Assembly: GCA_964019415.1 (NCBI GenBank)
Contig: OZ025875.1
Span: forward strand, 8,540,717 to 8,604,716
Reading direction: 5' to 3'
Source of the DNA: Ianthella basta
Lineage: Eukaryota > Porifera > Demospongiae > Verongiida > Ianthellidae
Length of the DNA: 64,000 nucleotides
This document shows, in pieces, positions 44,217 to 62,627 of the stretch; positions within the stretch are counted from its first letter, which is position 1; every line of letters starts with the position of its first letter. A model generated the notes under the pieces. It made no database searches. It saw nothing but the letters and a program-made list of their open reading frames with translations, and was not told the origin of the DNA. The position numbers and the translations under genes were made by a program.

Positions 44217-47200
44217 TCAACGCAGCCCTAGGAATGTGGTCCATCGCTTCTTCTTCTTCTTCTTCTTCTTCTGTCCATCAGCGCCTGCCTCCGATGACAT
44301 GGAGTCCGCCGTGGAAGAGGACCTCTGCCGCTCCAGGCCAACGGAGGCTCCAAACACATTAGCCATCATCTGAGACTGGCCAAAGTCCTCATCCTCTTCC
44401 CTACACAGGGCAATAGCACAGGTGGCGTGCAATGGACAGTATGCATCAAATAAGACAGGCAGACGACGTAGCAACAGTACTGGAGGTTACATATACAGGC
44501 ATCCCACGCCTCCCTCAGGCGCCCAAATTTACCAAGCTAGCAACAATACTAGAGGCTACCTAGCAACAATACTACAGGCTACCTAGCAACAATACTAGAG
44601 GCTACCTAGCAACAACACTAGAGGTTACATACGTATACAGCCACCCCTTCCATCTCCTCCCTCAGATGCCCCACCCCTCCATCAGGTGCCCCACCCCCCC
44701 ATCAGGTGCCCCACCCCTCCATCAGGTGCCCCACCCCTCCCTCAGATGCCCCACCCCTCCCTCAGGTGCCCCACCCCCCCATCAGGTGCCCCACCCCCCC
44801 TCGGGTGCCCCACCTTCTCTTCTCCTCCTCTGCCTTGTCCACAAGGCCTTCCCTCAGATCTAGTGTGAGGAGCTTCTCCTCCAACAACTTGGTATAGCGG
44901 TCAAAGTCTGCATCCGTCTTGTCTGCCAAGACAACACACAGACACAGATCAAGCGAACACAGTCCACCAACAACTGTGCACAGACTGAGCGGCAGCCTTA
45001 CCTGGAATCTGATCCAGTTCGCGGAGCTCTCTCTCAATCTCACACAACTGGTCCTCAATCTCAAGGTCCTTCATTCGCTGACTGAGGTCGTTGGTCTGCC
45101 GAATTAGAATATTCCTCTCGTGCACCAGATCCAGCCACTGTTGCATCAAGTGGCTGTCCACACCTGCGGAAGGAGACAAAACGGTGCACATCCACCCCCA
45201 TCCCTCGCCCTAGGGACTTCCCCTCACTGTAGGGGACCACCCCTCACCAGAAGTGTTTTCCCGCAGTGCCACCTCCAGCTGCTTGCCTGTCTCCTCCAAG
45301 TCCTCATACTGACGCTCAAGGAGGCCCATTTGGCGCTGAATCGTCTGTGCCTCATACAGCCTGGCCAAGGCCTCCTTCTTCTCCTTGCGCTCCAGCTCTG
45401 AGAACAAGCTCAGTGGTGCTACCGACTTCACGCTGCGGTACAAGTGACGCTGTCCTTTCTTACGTGTCTGCAGTGTTGTGAAGATTGAAGGGGTCAAGGA
45501 GCTTTCAGCTGATGTCCCCAGCTGAGAGCTGACGCTCTGTGAAGTGCAGAACGCCTTGGAGCGACTGCGGCTGAAGCCCACAGAAGGCCTTGACTCCTGC
45601 TCCCCACCACTCGGGCCAGTGGGAGGAGTGGACAGACGAGGACTAGCTCCCAGCTCCTCGTCATCACTGCCAGACCCCTCCTCCTCCTCCTCCCATTCCA
45701 CCAGACTGTCCAGTCCATAGTCCGCTGGCCGATGCTGAATGTCCACCACCTTGATTGACGTCATGCCTTCCTCGGATGCCACCCGAATCTCCCCTGAAGT
45801 GACCATCTCCAGCTCAGCTGCTTCCTGGCCGTGTCCAGGCGGTGGGATGGACTCCTCCCCCACCTCCTCCCCCATCAGCTGCATTTGCAGTCGACTGATG
45901 CGTTTGCTGACAGGGACAGCATTATGCACTGCTCCCGTGGGGGGCGTTGCGTCTCGGGACCTCGGCTCCTCAGAGGTCGACCGATGCCTGCTTGTACGGG
46001 GGGTTTCCCTTTCTGACGATGAAACAGATGCCACACCCTTCACAGGTGTCTGCGGCTGGGATGGCAGACGGCTGTCCTCTGGCAGCGCATCGTTAACTGG
46101 AGTGCTGTGTCTTGGGACAATCGTCTCCTCCCTGATTACCTCCATTGGCTCGTGGGTGGGAGAACTGGGCGTGGCAGTGGAGGTTGTGGGCGGCGCCTGC
46201 TTCTTCTGCTCAGTGCCTGCACGAGCGTAGTTGATGGCCTCCGGATTGGACATGAATAGTTGCTTGAAGTGTGGTCGGCAGAAGAACTTGCCACGCTCAC
46301 CTCCCGAGCCTCGAGCGTAGGCATAGTTACCCACCTGTAACTGACAGTTGCAGTGAGTGCACCTGGGGGAGGGGCAGGGGGGAGGGGCAGGGGTGGGGGA
46401 GGGGCAAGGGAAGAGCAGTGTCTAACACAGTGACCCACCAGAGCACCAACACTCCTCCCACCCACAGCCCTAAAACTGTCAGTAAATGGAGTCCTCGGAT
46501 CACCAGATCAGTGAAGTGGTGGCTGTGCAGTAAACAGCTGCTCAGTCCACTCAGCACACACTTGGCACACACTACACCACACCACACCACACCACACCAC
46601 ACCACACCACACCACGTCACCACTGGTGGCTCCTCTGAGCACCACTGCATGTGATGTGATGTAGGACTGCACCTGAAGCAGGAGCGGTGAAAGAAGACGC
46701 CCTCAGCCGACAGCCTCTCCATCAGGTAGACACGCTTGTCACAGAAGAAGCATGTGTCACTGCTGGCCATACTAAACCGAGCACTGGCGGGCTGAGGGGT
46801 TGACAGAGGAAGGCACACCCACACATGGCATGGACCCACCCACACACACACTCCCCACCTCCCCACCCTCCTCTGTGTACTCCCCACCTCCCCACCTCCC
46901 CACCCTCCTCTGTGTACTCCCCACCTCCCCACCTCCCCACCCTCCTCTGTGTACTCCTCCACTCCCACCTCCCCACCCTCCTCTGTGCCTCCTCCACTCC
47001 CACCTCCCCACCCTCCTCTATGTACTCCTCCACTCCCCACCTCCCCACCTCCCCACCCTCCTCTGTGTACTCCTCCACTCACCACCTTGCTCTCCTTTGG
47101 AGGCCGAAGGACCACTTTGCTGTTGCCAGTTGCAGTTGGAGCTAACAACTGGGAATCAGACTTGGAAGAAGCGACTTTTTTCTTTCCCTTTAATTCAGGG

Positions 47201-50200
47201 GCTTTCCCCACGACTTCCCTGTCATGCAGCACCTCATAGTACTGTGTGAGGTAGGACAGCAGACCCAGCTGGTCCGCGCTGACCATCTCTGATGGCTTCA
47301 GCACAGGAGCAATGGAGAGCTCTCGCTCTGCTACTGAGAAGGCCTACAATGGGAGGGAGGAGGGTCAGACCAGCAACTCCCCTCCCCTCCCTCTCCCTCT
47401 CCTCCCCTCCCTCTCCTCTCCTCCCCTCCCCTCCCTCTCCCCTCCCTCTCCTCCCTCTCCTCCCCTCTCACTATCACTCCTGCCTCACCAGTTTGTTGTT
47501 CTTTGTTGGCTGGTACATTTTCAGTGACTGAAAATCACTGCACACACAACAACACAGCCACATCACAAACAGCTGCCAACTAGTCTCTCTCTACATGAAC
47601 TAGTGCATGGTGGGCTCCACTTGGAATACCCTCCCATCTCACATGCTTTGTGGAAAGTAGCGATGCAGCACTGCACAGAGGACAAGGCCGTCAGCGAAGG
47701 AGGCAGAGCCAAGCTCCTTCACCTGCAGTCCGTAGTCCTCCACCTCCTTCGAGAACCAAGCACACAGCTGAGCAGTATCGGACACAAGAGCACCATGGGC
47801 ACCTGTGTGTTACCATGGAAACAAGCTTAGCAACCAGTTTACCCAGGTGTTGCTGCCCCTAACATACCTTTCCGTCTGTCCCGACCGATGGTTACACGAC
47901 TTATGGTCCTCCTCTTTGGAATGATACGAGGACGGTCCTCCTCCTCTGGGATGGGCTACAAGAGGGGAGACATTGTTAGAATACCATCACCATGGTAACC
48001 CCTCACAGTCACTCTAACCTCCTCCTTTGGCTTCTTGCTGAGCGAGGCTGTTAGCTCCTCTCCTTCAAGGTCAGTGGGGGGTGCCGTGGCGTCTCCTTCA
48101 GGGTGCTCTGGGTGGAGAGGGACACAAGACAAGCTGTGAAGGTGCTCAGTAGCGACAGACTGGCCACTCACCTTGTCGCTTGACCTTCAGTGACCCGCGG
48201 CGGACCAACCCAGCACCTGTGTCATAGAGGTGCTTGAACTGGCTGCCTGGGATGGGGCGGAGCTTCACCTGCAGACACCACCAGTACATCACCAGTCAGG
48301 TGACTTACATGTGACCAGTCAGGTGACATGCATGTGATCAGTCAGGTGACATGCATGTGATCAGTCAGGTGACCTTGTTGTAGCGTGATGTGGGTTCAAT
48401 GGAGTACAAGGCACTCTTGGGCATGAGGCTCTCGGACGTGGTCTGAGCCAAGAGCTGGTAGGCGCTCTCCCTCTCGGCCAACAGCTGGAGCCGGTCCTGG
48501 CCTTTAGAGAAGCCACGCACCATCCAAGCTGCGTCAAATACGCTGAGGAACCCCCTGGCACAGCCGGTGCCCATTGGCCAGAAGGGCTGCAGGACGGCAA
48601 GGAGCACTGGAACCGACAGGCAACGCTACCTTGTGTGGCTGCCATTGGACAGCCTCACCTCCAACAGGCTGTCCCCTACAAGCACCAGAAGGAGCTCCTT
48701 CTTGCGACGTTGGATGATGCGAGCAGCACTCTCTGCAGCATACATTGACGTAAAGTCAAAGACAGCCACATCGGGAACACCAGGGATTTTCCCTGACTGC
48801 AAATGAGAACATGACACAACACACAGTAACAAGGATGAATGGACAAAATAGTATACAATGTATGCACATGGGAATATACAGTACAGTACACATGTACATA
48901 CATGGGAGTATAGTACAATATTAGTACTATATAGAGAGATGGTGTGGGAATACCACTCCCTCCCTCTATACACACTTTGTTGAACAATGTCCCTCCACTC
49001 CCGCCCCTCCCCTCCCGCCCCTCCCCCTCACCGCAAAGTTGAGGCATGGCAGAGCAGTTGACCAGGAAGCTGCGTCATACGCATACTGGTAGAGCTTGTC
49101 AAGGTCAATGTTGGAAGGAGACAGCAGCTGCCGGGAGTCAGCGTTGTCCTGTAGGCAACACAGCATTGCACAAACATGAAACAAACGTCAGCCACTTACT
49201 TCTTTCAGTACCCCACTTACCTCCTTTAGCACCCCACTTATCTCCTTTAGTACCCCACTTACCTCCTTTAGCACCCCACTTATCTCCTTTAGTACCCCAC
49301 TTACATCCTTTAGTACCCCACTTACCTCCTTTAGCACCCCACTTACATCCTTTAGTACCCCACTTACCTCCTTTAGCTACCCCACCTACCTCCTTCAGCA
49401 CCCCACCTACCTCCTTCAGCACCCCACTTACCTCCTTCAGCACCCCACCTACCTCCTTCAGCACCCCACCTACCTCCTTCAGCACCCCCTTGTTCAACAG
49501 ACTCTTCTTCTTGGCAGTCATGACGAAGTAGTGGGTCTCATTGCGGTAGTAAACAATGTTCTCCAGGTCGATCTCGAGTTCCTCGTTGAGCTCCTTGAAG
49601 AACTTCTGGTTGAAGATGCGAGCCACTCCCGATATCTCTTCCACTGCAGACTCCTCTTGAGTGAAATAGTTGACAAAGTTGGCCGTGATGGCCAGTGCTA
49701 ACTTGCCCCGGAACTCCTTACGGTCAAACCCCGGCAGACTGCTACGCCTCCCGTCGCCACCGACAACCACATCAAAGTCCATCTTCCCAACTGCATGGTC
49801 CTCAGGAACAACCTGCCACACAACACCGGACAATGACATCTTCATAGTGACATCCCTCCTCCCTCCCCTTCCCCTCTTCCCCACCCCTCCTTCCTCTCCC
49901 TCCTCTCCCTCCTCTCCTCCCCACCCCTCCCCTCACCTTCACCCTCCACCCGTTATCCCCATGAGGCTCAACCAGGTCAGTGTACTCCACTGGGCAGTAG
50001 AACTCCACCCCAAGCAGCAGTGACACCTTCAGAAGGATGCACTCCAGAATACGAATACCTGACACACAGCGAGGGAGGGGCGGATAGCAACACATCAGCG
50101 GGTGTATGTGTGTGACTGCTATCGATGTGGTCTGTGTGTCACTGTGTCTGTGTTCTTCAGCAGTGCCTTCCTTACACACAATGTAGTTAGGTGCACACTG

Positions 50201-50861
50201 CATGTCACTAGCAGGAGACAAACAATAAACATCAACTGCCCCGCCCACTGCCCCGTCCACTCACTAATGTGGTCCAGAGAGCCAGCACAGAACTTGCCGT
50301 AGAACTTCTTTGCCCCGAGGCGCTTGAGGTCGGTGATGGTGAAGGGCCAGAGGTGGAGGACATTGTTGCGTGAGTACTTCTCTCTCTTCTCCACCACCAC
50401 CACTCTGCACCCCAAGAGCAGGCACTCCACGGCCATTCTCAGCCCACAGGGGCCACCTCCAATCACCAGGACAGACATGCCGGCTGCCGCCATACCACCC
50501 TCATAGGGCTAGGAAACAGGTCATGTGACTATCACGTGACGGCCTCCAACAACACTCGAACAGGACATACTACACTACACACACACACCAATGACACCAT
50601 TCAACCAGACCGCGCCCCAGGGGGCGTGTCCCTGCCCACCTTCTGGTTGGCACGTTTGTCCAGTTCTGTCCAGAGCGAAGTGCACTTCCACGACGTGAGG
50701 CGCTCCTTGAATCCGCGGTACAGATCCAGACGAGTGCGCTCCGTCAGCCCCAGTGCCGCCTTGAGCCGCTCAAAGGACTTCACGATCTCGCTCATCACAT
50801 TGCAGGACATAAAGAAGTCGAACACCGCGTAAGGATCGTCCGCATCCACCTGTTCCGCCAT
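44217..50861 (-). CDS. MICAL: MICAL: FAD monooxygenase, CH, LIM and bMERB domains
   Basis: Actin-oxidising flavoprotein that disassembles F-actin downstream of semaphorin/plexin and Rab signals. Start 50861 ([16 protein letters not shown]), exon to 50640. The monooxygenase follows: 50508-50265 ([36 protein letters not shown]), 50058-49937, 49812-49474 ([34 protein letters not shown]), 49148-49032, 48796-48659 ([19 protein letters not shown]) and 48586-48374 ([12 protein letters not shown]). The CH domain spans about 47803-47250 ([29 protein letters not shown]). LIM spans about 46795-46215 ([25 protein letters not shown]). The bMERB coiled coil is about 45460-44811 ([40 protein letters not shown]). 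A lysine run precedes the C-terminus RWTTFLGLR. All four MICAL domains are present; not all small linker exons are verified. Confidence 0.94.
44655..44813. repeat. 20-bp minisatellite starting exactly at a MICAL donor
   Basis: Eight units of CATCAGGTGCCCCACCCCTC type. In gene sense the exon end AGAGAAG is followed by GTGGGGCACC, and every unit carries the same GTGGGGCACC, so the donor has been copied along the intron. Confidence 0.92.
46571..46615. repeat. Short ACACC tandem array in the intron within the LIM domain
   Basis: Nine copies of the pentamer CACAC/ACCAC type, in the intron separating the two LIM zinc modules. Confidence 0.8.
46852..47085. repeat. Minisatellite at the MICAL donor before the LIM exon
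   Basis: Units of CCTCCCCACCCTCCTCTGTG followed by TACTCC, with optional extra CCTCCCCA steps. In gene sense it starts within about 10 bp of the donor GTGGTGAGTGGAGG. Confidence 0.9.
49205..49494. repeat. 21-bp array copying a MICAL exon end plus its 5' splice site
   Basis: About 14 units. In gene sense each reads GGGGTGCTGAAGGAGGTAGG T or a variant (GTAAGT), containing the last codons of exon 49812-49474 (GVLKE) and a donor. The first donor (49473) gives the family-standard length joining KGVLKE to DNADSR. The unit is 21 bp, so using any of the next few donors adds seven residues each without frame change. The sixth unit has one extra base, ending that property. Some distal units have ATAAGT or TGTAAGT in place of the donor. 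Confidence 0.93.
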
Positions 50862-51214
50862 TGTACCAACGTCCGCTTCCCTCGATACCTTCCTACTGGA
50901 ATGAGTGCTCAGCTGGTCATGGCCCACTCGTCAACACATTAGTGCAATCTTCAGATGCAAATGAACCGACGGACATACACGTGACAGTGCTGTACTAAAT
51001 GTGTAGCTTCACTAGTCTAGGTCTGCTGTATAAATTGGACTGAACCCGGAAGGAAAATGGCTGCCTGCTGGCAATGAAGTGATCATGCTTTGACGGTCAT
51101 TCCTACTGTCGCGGCTTGTTTAGGATTTGTTGGCAGAAGAGTGGGAAGTTTACTTTCACGTTTACGTTTTCAGTGTAGAGATAGCGCCGGTATTACCCCG
51201 AGGCCGTGGCGGAG
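50862..51214. promoter_or_regulatory. Probable bidirectional promoter, MICAL / SIKE-like
   Basis: 353 bp between divergent start codons, unique sequence, no repeat. Promoter role inferred from layout. Confidence 0.5.
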
Positions 51215-53584
<2,370 letters not shown>

Positions 53585-53694
53585 TAGAGCTCTTTAGGTG
53601 TGCAGCCATTTTTTCATGTCACAGTTTCACCTCCGCTAGCTCAGGGCAAAGCTGTGCTCGTGTATTCAAAGACTGCTGTGTTAATATTATTATT

Positions 53695-53790
53695 ATTATT
53701 ACCACCTATGTGTGTGTTCCTATTGTTATTACCACCTATGTGTGTGTTCCTATTGTTATTACCACCTATGTGTGTGTTCCTATTGTTATG
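53695..53790. repeat. 30-bp repeat, three copies, in the SIKE-like 3' region
   Basis: TTATTACCACCTATGTGTGT followed by GTTCCTATTG, three identical copies about 110 bp after the stop codon. Confidence 0.95.
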
Positions 53791-54087
53791 TGTGAGTGTT
53801 GGTGTGTGATTCACTGCTAAAGTTGCTCAAGTGATCGTTAACCAGTTGCTGTCCTTCCTTCCGGGGGGACAGCCCTGCAAGCAGTGAAGGGAGGACCTTC
53901 ACTCATACAAGGGTAGTGCAGACAGCTACATACACTAAACAAACAGTTCACGTCAACTGGACAAAATGTGATGGACCACCCTCAGTCACACTCCTGTCAT
54001 GTGACTTCCACAACCCCACCCCCTAGCTACCAGACCCCTCCCCTCACCCTACTCGACCCCTCCCCCCTCCCCTCCCCCTCACCCTTG
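53791..54087. other. Tail-to-tail spacer, SIKE-like and CYB5R
   Basis: No gene seen; C-rich right end. Confidence 0.5.
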
Positions 54088-56979
54088 CTAGAACATGCAG
54101 TACATGTCCTTGTCGTAGGCCAGCTTCTCCAAGTTGGGGAGGACTGCATACTTGATCATCGGAGGAGGGCCACAGGCGAGTATGAGTGTGTCGGGGCCAG
54201 GGGACGGGAGGTGAGACTGGACCATCTCCGCACTGACAAACCCAGAGCTGTAGGCCCACTCTGGAGAGGGGGAGGGAGGGGGTAGGAGGGGAGGGGGAGG
54301 GGACAGGAGGGGAGGAGGGAGAGGAAGGGAGGGGAGGAGAGGGGAGGGAGGGGAGGGGAGGGGAGGGGAGGAGTTGGTACACTGGTCCAATCATGTTTGT
54401 GGGGTGTGCTCACCGGGGGGTGGGTGGTCCAGGGTGTACCAGAGCTTGAGCTGGCGGTGGCTACGTGACTCCACCTCCAACTCATCCCGCAACAAGATGT
54501 CCTCTTCTCTCTACAGCAGACAGACCAGCCTGCTATGGTCCCACCTCTCAACCATTGCAACCCACTCCCATCTGAGCACCCACCTGGTTTGCAAACAGCA
54601 GCGACACCTCTGTGTCATCCTCGCCGTCCTTCAGGACTGCACGCAGTATCTGCAACATTGGGGTGATCCCTGTCCCTCCAGCGATCAGTCCCACGCGACG
54701 TGCCACACGCTTCCTCTCCGGCTTTCCCGGCTCCTTGATGCTGAACAGACCCCGCCCACAATACACCACCTTACCACTTGGCCCCCGACACAGGATCGTG
54801 TCACCAATAGACAGGGAGTCCAGGTATTGCGACATCTTACCACCCTCTGGGTACTTGGGGTGCACTCCACGTTTGTACACCTGTAGGTCACCATGGCAAC
54901 AGGAATTATACCCACAAATGTCCACACCGGGGACCTACCCCCTAGGGACCCCGCCCACCTTGATGACGAGATCAAAGAAGCCCACTTCGTCATCACTAGT
55001 GACAGGAGTGTACGGCCGAGTGACGGGCTCACCATCGATCACTGCAGACAGGTACATGTGTTTGCCTACATTGGGAGGGGCAGGGGCAGGGGAGGGGCAG
55101 GAAGGGGAGGGGAGGGGAGGGGAGGAGTAGGGGGAGGGGAGGGGAGTGGCCACTGTACTGCCCCACATGCACGCAGCTGGTACTGACCAACTGGGAGACC
55201 GAGGACGTGGTTCTTGCTTGGCAGTGCAAACCTGAACTTCCTTGTGTCGTGAGAGATCTCCTGCAGTGAGTCAAGGGAGGCAGACAGGGCAGAGACTGGT
55301 CAAGCACTGATGTTAGCAGTGTGCTGCAACAGGGAGGGCTAAGAACAGCCGCTAAGTAGGCCAGCAGACTGTTCAAGGGCACACGGCTGCACACAATGCA
55401 CAGTGTAGCCTCACACAGCTGTACACAATGCACAGTGTAGCCTCACACAGCTGCACACAATGCACAGTGTAGCCTCACACAGCTGCACACAATGCACAGT
55501 GTAGCCTCACACAGCTGTACACAATGCACAGTGTAGCCTCACACAGCTGCACACAATGCACAGTGTAGCCTCACACAGCTGTACACAATGCACAGTGTAG
55601 CCTCACACAGCTGCACACAATGCACAGTGTAGCCTCACACAACCACGGCTGCACACAATGCACAGTGTAGCCTCACACAGCTGCACACAATGCACAGTGT
55701 AGCCTCACACAGCTGCACACAATGCACAGTGTAGCCTCACACAACCACGGCTGCACACAATGCACAGTGTAGCCTCACACAGCTGCACACAATGCACAGT
55801 GTAGCCTCACACGGCTGCACACAATGCACAGTGTAGCCTCACACGGCTGCACACAATGCACAGTGTAGCCTCACACAACCACGGCTGCACACAATGCACA
55901 GTGTAGCCTCACACAACCACGGCTGCACACAATGCACAGTGTAGCCTCACACGGCTGCACACAATGCACAGTGTAGCCTCACACAACCACGGCTGCACAC
56001 AATGCACAGTGTAGCCTCACACGGCTGTTCACACGTGAAGCACAGGCGTGGTGCGCAGCTACCCAATGAGGTAGGTCATTAGACACGTGTGCTAGAGGAC
56101 ACGTCATTGTTGCAACAGCAGCAGCCATTCAGCCGTTGGCGTTGCGGCTTGTCTTAAGGCGTATGAAAGAGTGATGTGAGGCAAAGCTTAGAAGATGCAC
56201 TGCTCAGAGGGGCACACTTCCCATAAGGGTAGGTTGGAGGAAGCCATTTTAGCACAATTCATGCAGGGAAGTACACAGCCTTACCAGCTCAGACCTGCTC
56301 ACACACGCTAGGTGTGAAGTGACATAATGGCATATCTCAAATCTGATTGGTTGCATTGTGAGCTGCAAAGTGCACACTCAGCCTGTGATGTCATAGGGCT
56401 CACTACTGCATTGTCCAGTAACAATCAGGAGCAATGACATGCCAGAACCAATCAACAACTGTAGGACATTTCGTACACTGCTGATCACAACACTGTGCCA
56501 GCACTCCTGACGAAGGCCTGGAGGACAAAGTGTCCTGCTTACAGTCCATTCGCGCCTATGCACACTCAGCGTATGGCTGTCATGTCTTTGGCACTGTTGC
56601 ACAATAGCAAGGCCAATACTACATTACCCGTTGAAAGGTCAGCCCCAGGGCGAGAGGCAATGCCATATAAGCGCCTACCTCCTTCTCCACAAGTTTCATT
56701 TCAACCTTCTCCTCTGGATTGAGCGCGACGGGGTGTGGTCCCCTGGTCTTGGTCTTGGAGGACGAGGTCTTACTGGAGAAACTGCGCCACGCGAGGAACA
56801 TGACAATGGCAGCCACGACGGCCGAGACAATTGATGCATATATTACACTCTCCTACAGCGACCCGGGAGGGGAGGGGGAGGGGGAAGGGGAGGGGGGAGG
56901 GGGAGGGGGGGAGGGGGAGTGCGGGCGGGCGCAGCGACATATATAGCAGTCGGGGCAGCTTGCTCACCTGGTCGGCCAT
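54088..56979 (-). CDS. CYB5R3: NADH-cytochrome b5 reductase, CYB5R3-like
   Basis: Membrane-anchored flavoenzyme that passes electrons from NADH to cytochrome b5. Exons 56979-56968 (MADQ only), 56852-56679, 55260-55188, 55065-54959, 54880-54584, 54510-54414 and 54260-54088 sum to 933 bp, 310 aa (human about 301). The membrane anchor is [20 protein letters not shown]. The FAD motif is [10 protein letters not shown] with [11 protein letters not shown] and RGPSG; NADH-binding motifs are [14 protein letters not shown] and [11 protein letters not shown]. It ends MYCMF, close to the conserved FVF-type C-terminus. The very small first exon is supported by phase and by MADQ preceding the anchor. It may be CYB5R1/2/3 ancestral rather than CYB5R3 itself. 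Confidence 0.93.
54262..54375. repeat. GGGGA-type array at the last CYB5R acceptor
   Basis: In gene sense a CCCCT tract running into CCCTCTCCAG before exon 54260. Confidence 0.85.
55070..55145. repeat. GGGGA/GGGGC array at a CYB5R acceptor
   Basis: In gene sense a pyrimidine tract of CCCCT and CCCCTG steps ending at CAATGTAG before exon 55065. Confidence 0.85.
55368..56030. repeat. Minisatellite in CYB5R intron 2, unit about 31 bp
   Basis: About 21 units of CACACAATGCACAGTGTAGC plus CTCACACAGCTG, some with an added AACCACGG. AATGCACAGT-containing units are highly uniform. Confidence 0.95.
56031..56678. other. Unique part of CYB5R intron 2
   Basis: About 650 bp of unique sequence between the minisatellite and exon 2; no nested gene seen. 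Confidence 0.45.
56868..56930. repeat. GGGGA-type array at the CYB5R exon 2 acceptor
   Basis: In gene sense CCCCT tract ending about 12 bp before the acceptor CGCTGTAG of exon 56852. Confidence 0.85.
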
Positions 56980-57524
56980 TTTAGATTTAGATAGAGGGCG
57001 CTTATCAACAAGGCGTTTACTCAAGAAGCCAAGGCTTTCTCTACATCTGCAAAGTTCATATTTTTCCCGTTCTGTTTAGGAGTTTGCATATGCATTAATA
57101 CACTTAGTGTACCAGCTGAAAACTCTACACACAAACTATCATGCACTCAAGAGGCCTGCTGCTTGTGGTGATGTGGCAGTGTACAAGAGAGCACTTGGCT
57201 GCCTCCCACTTTGCAGCAATGAGGACAGGCCAAGCATGCCTTGATACTGTTCAATGACGTGACATTTGTCCCTGACCTCAGTCACCCAAGATCTAGCTTT
57301 CCAGCTGTAGTCTCACCCTGCCGGGGCCTGTACAGACCAGTCATATATACCAATTGTGCACTGCACAGTCCACGCCCATATATGGTCCATGGTCATCTCA
57401 ATTGCTTGTTCACACTCCATAATGTCACATGATATCGATCCTCCAGACATTAGTGTCCTTTGAACATAAATAGTAATTTATAACTTCCATATAATCATAA
57501 TCGCATTAAGAGTTAGACAAGGTG
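56980..57524. other. Spacer between CYB5R start and GUF1 stop
   Basis: 545 bp, unique. Should hold the CYB5R promoter. No gene seen. Confidence 0.5.
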
Positions 57525-62599
<5,075 letters not shown>

Positions 62600-62627
62600 T
62601 TTGCAGCTCCAAAGGTCGAAAATAAAA
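62600..62627. promoter_or_regulatory. Gap between divergent GUF1 and DRAM-like start codons
   Basis: Only 28 bp separate the two ATGs. Transcription starts must lie within this gap or inside the opposite gene's first exon, so the 5' leaders are extremely short or overlap. The gap contains AAAATAAAAATGG at the DRAM-like start. Confidence 0.6.
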
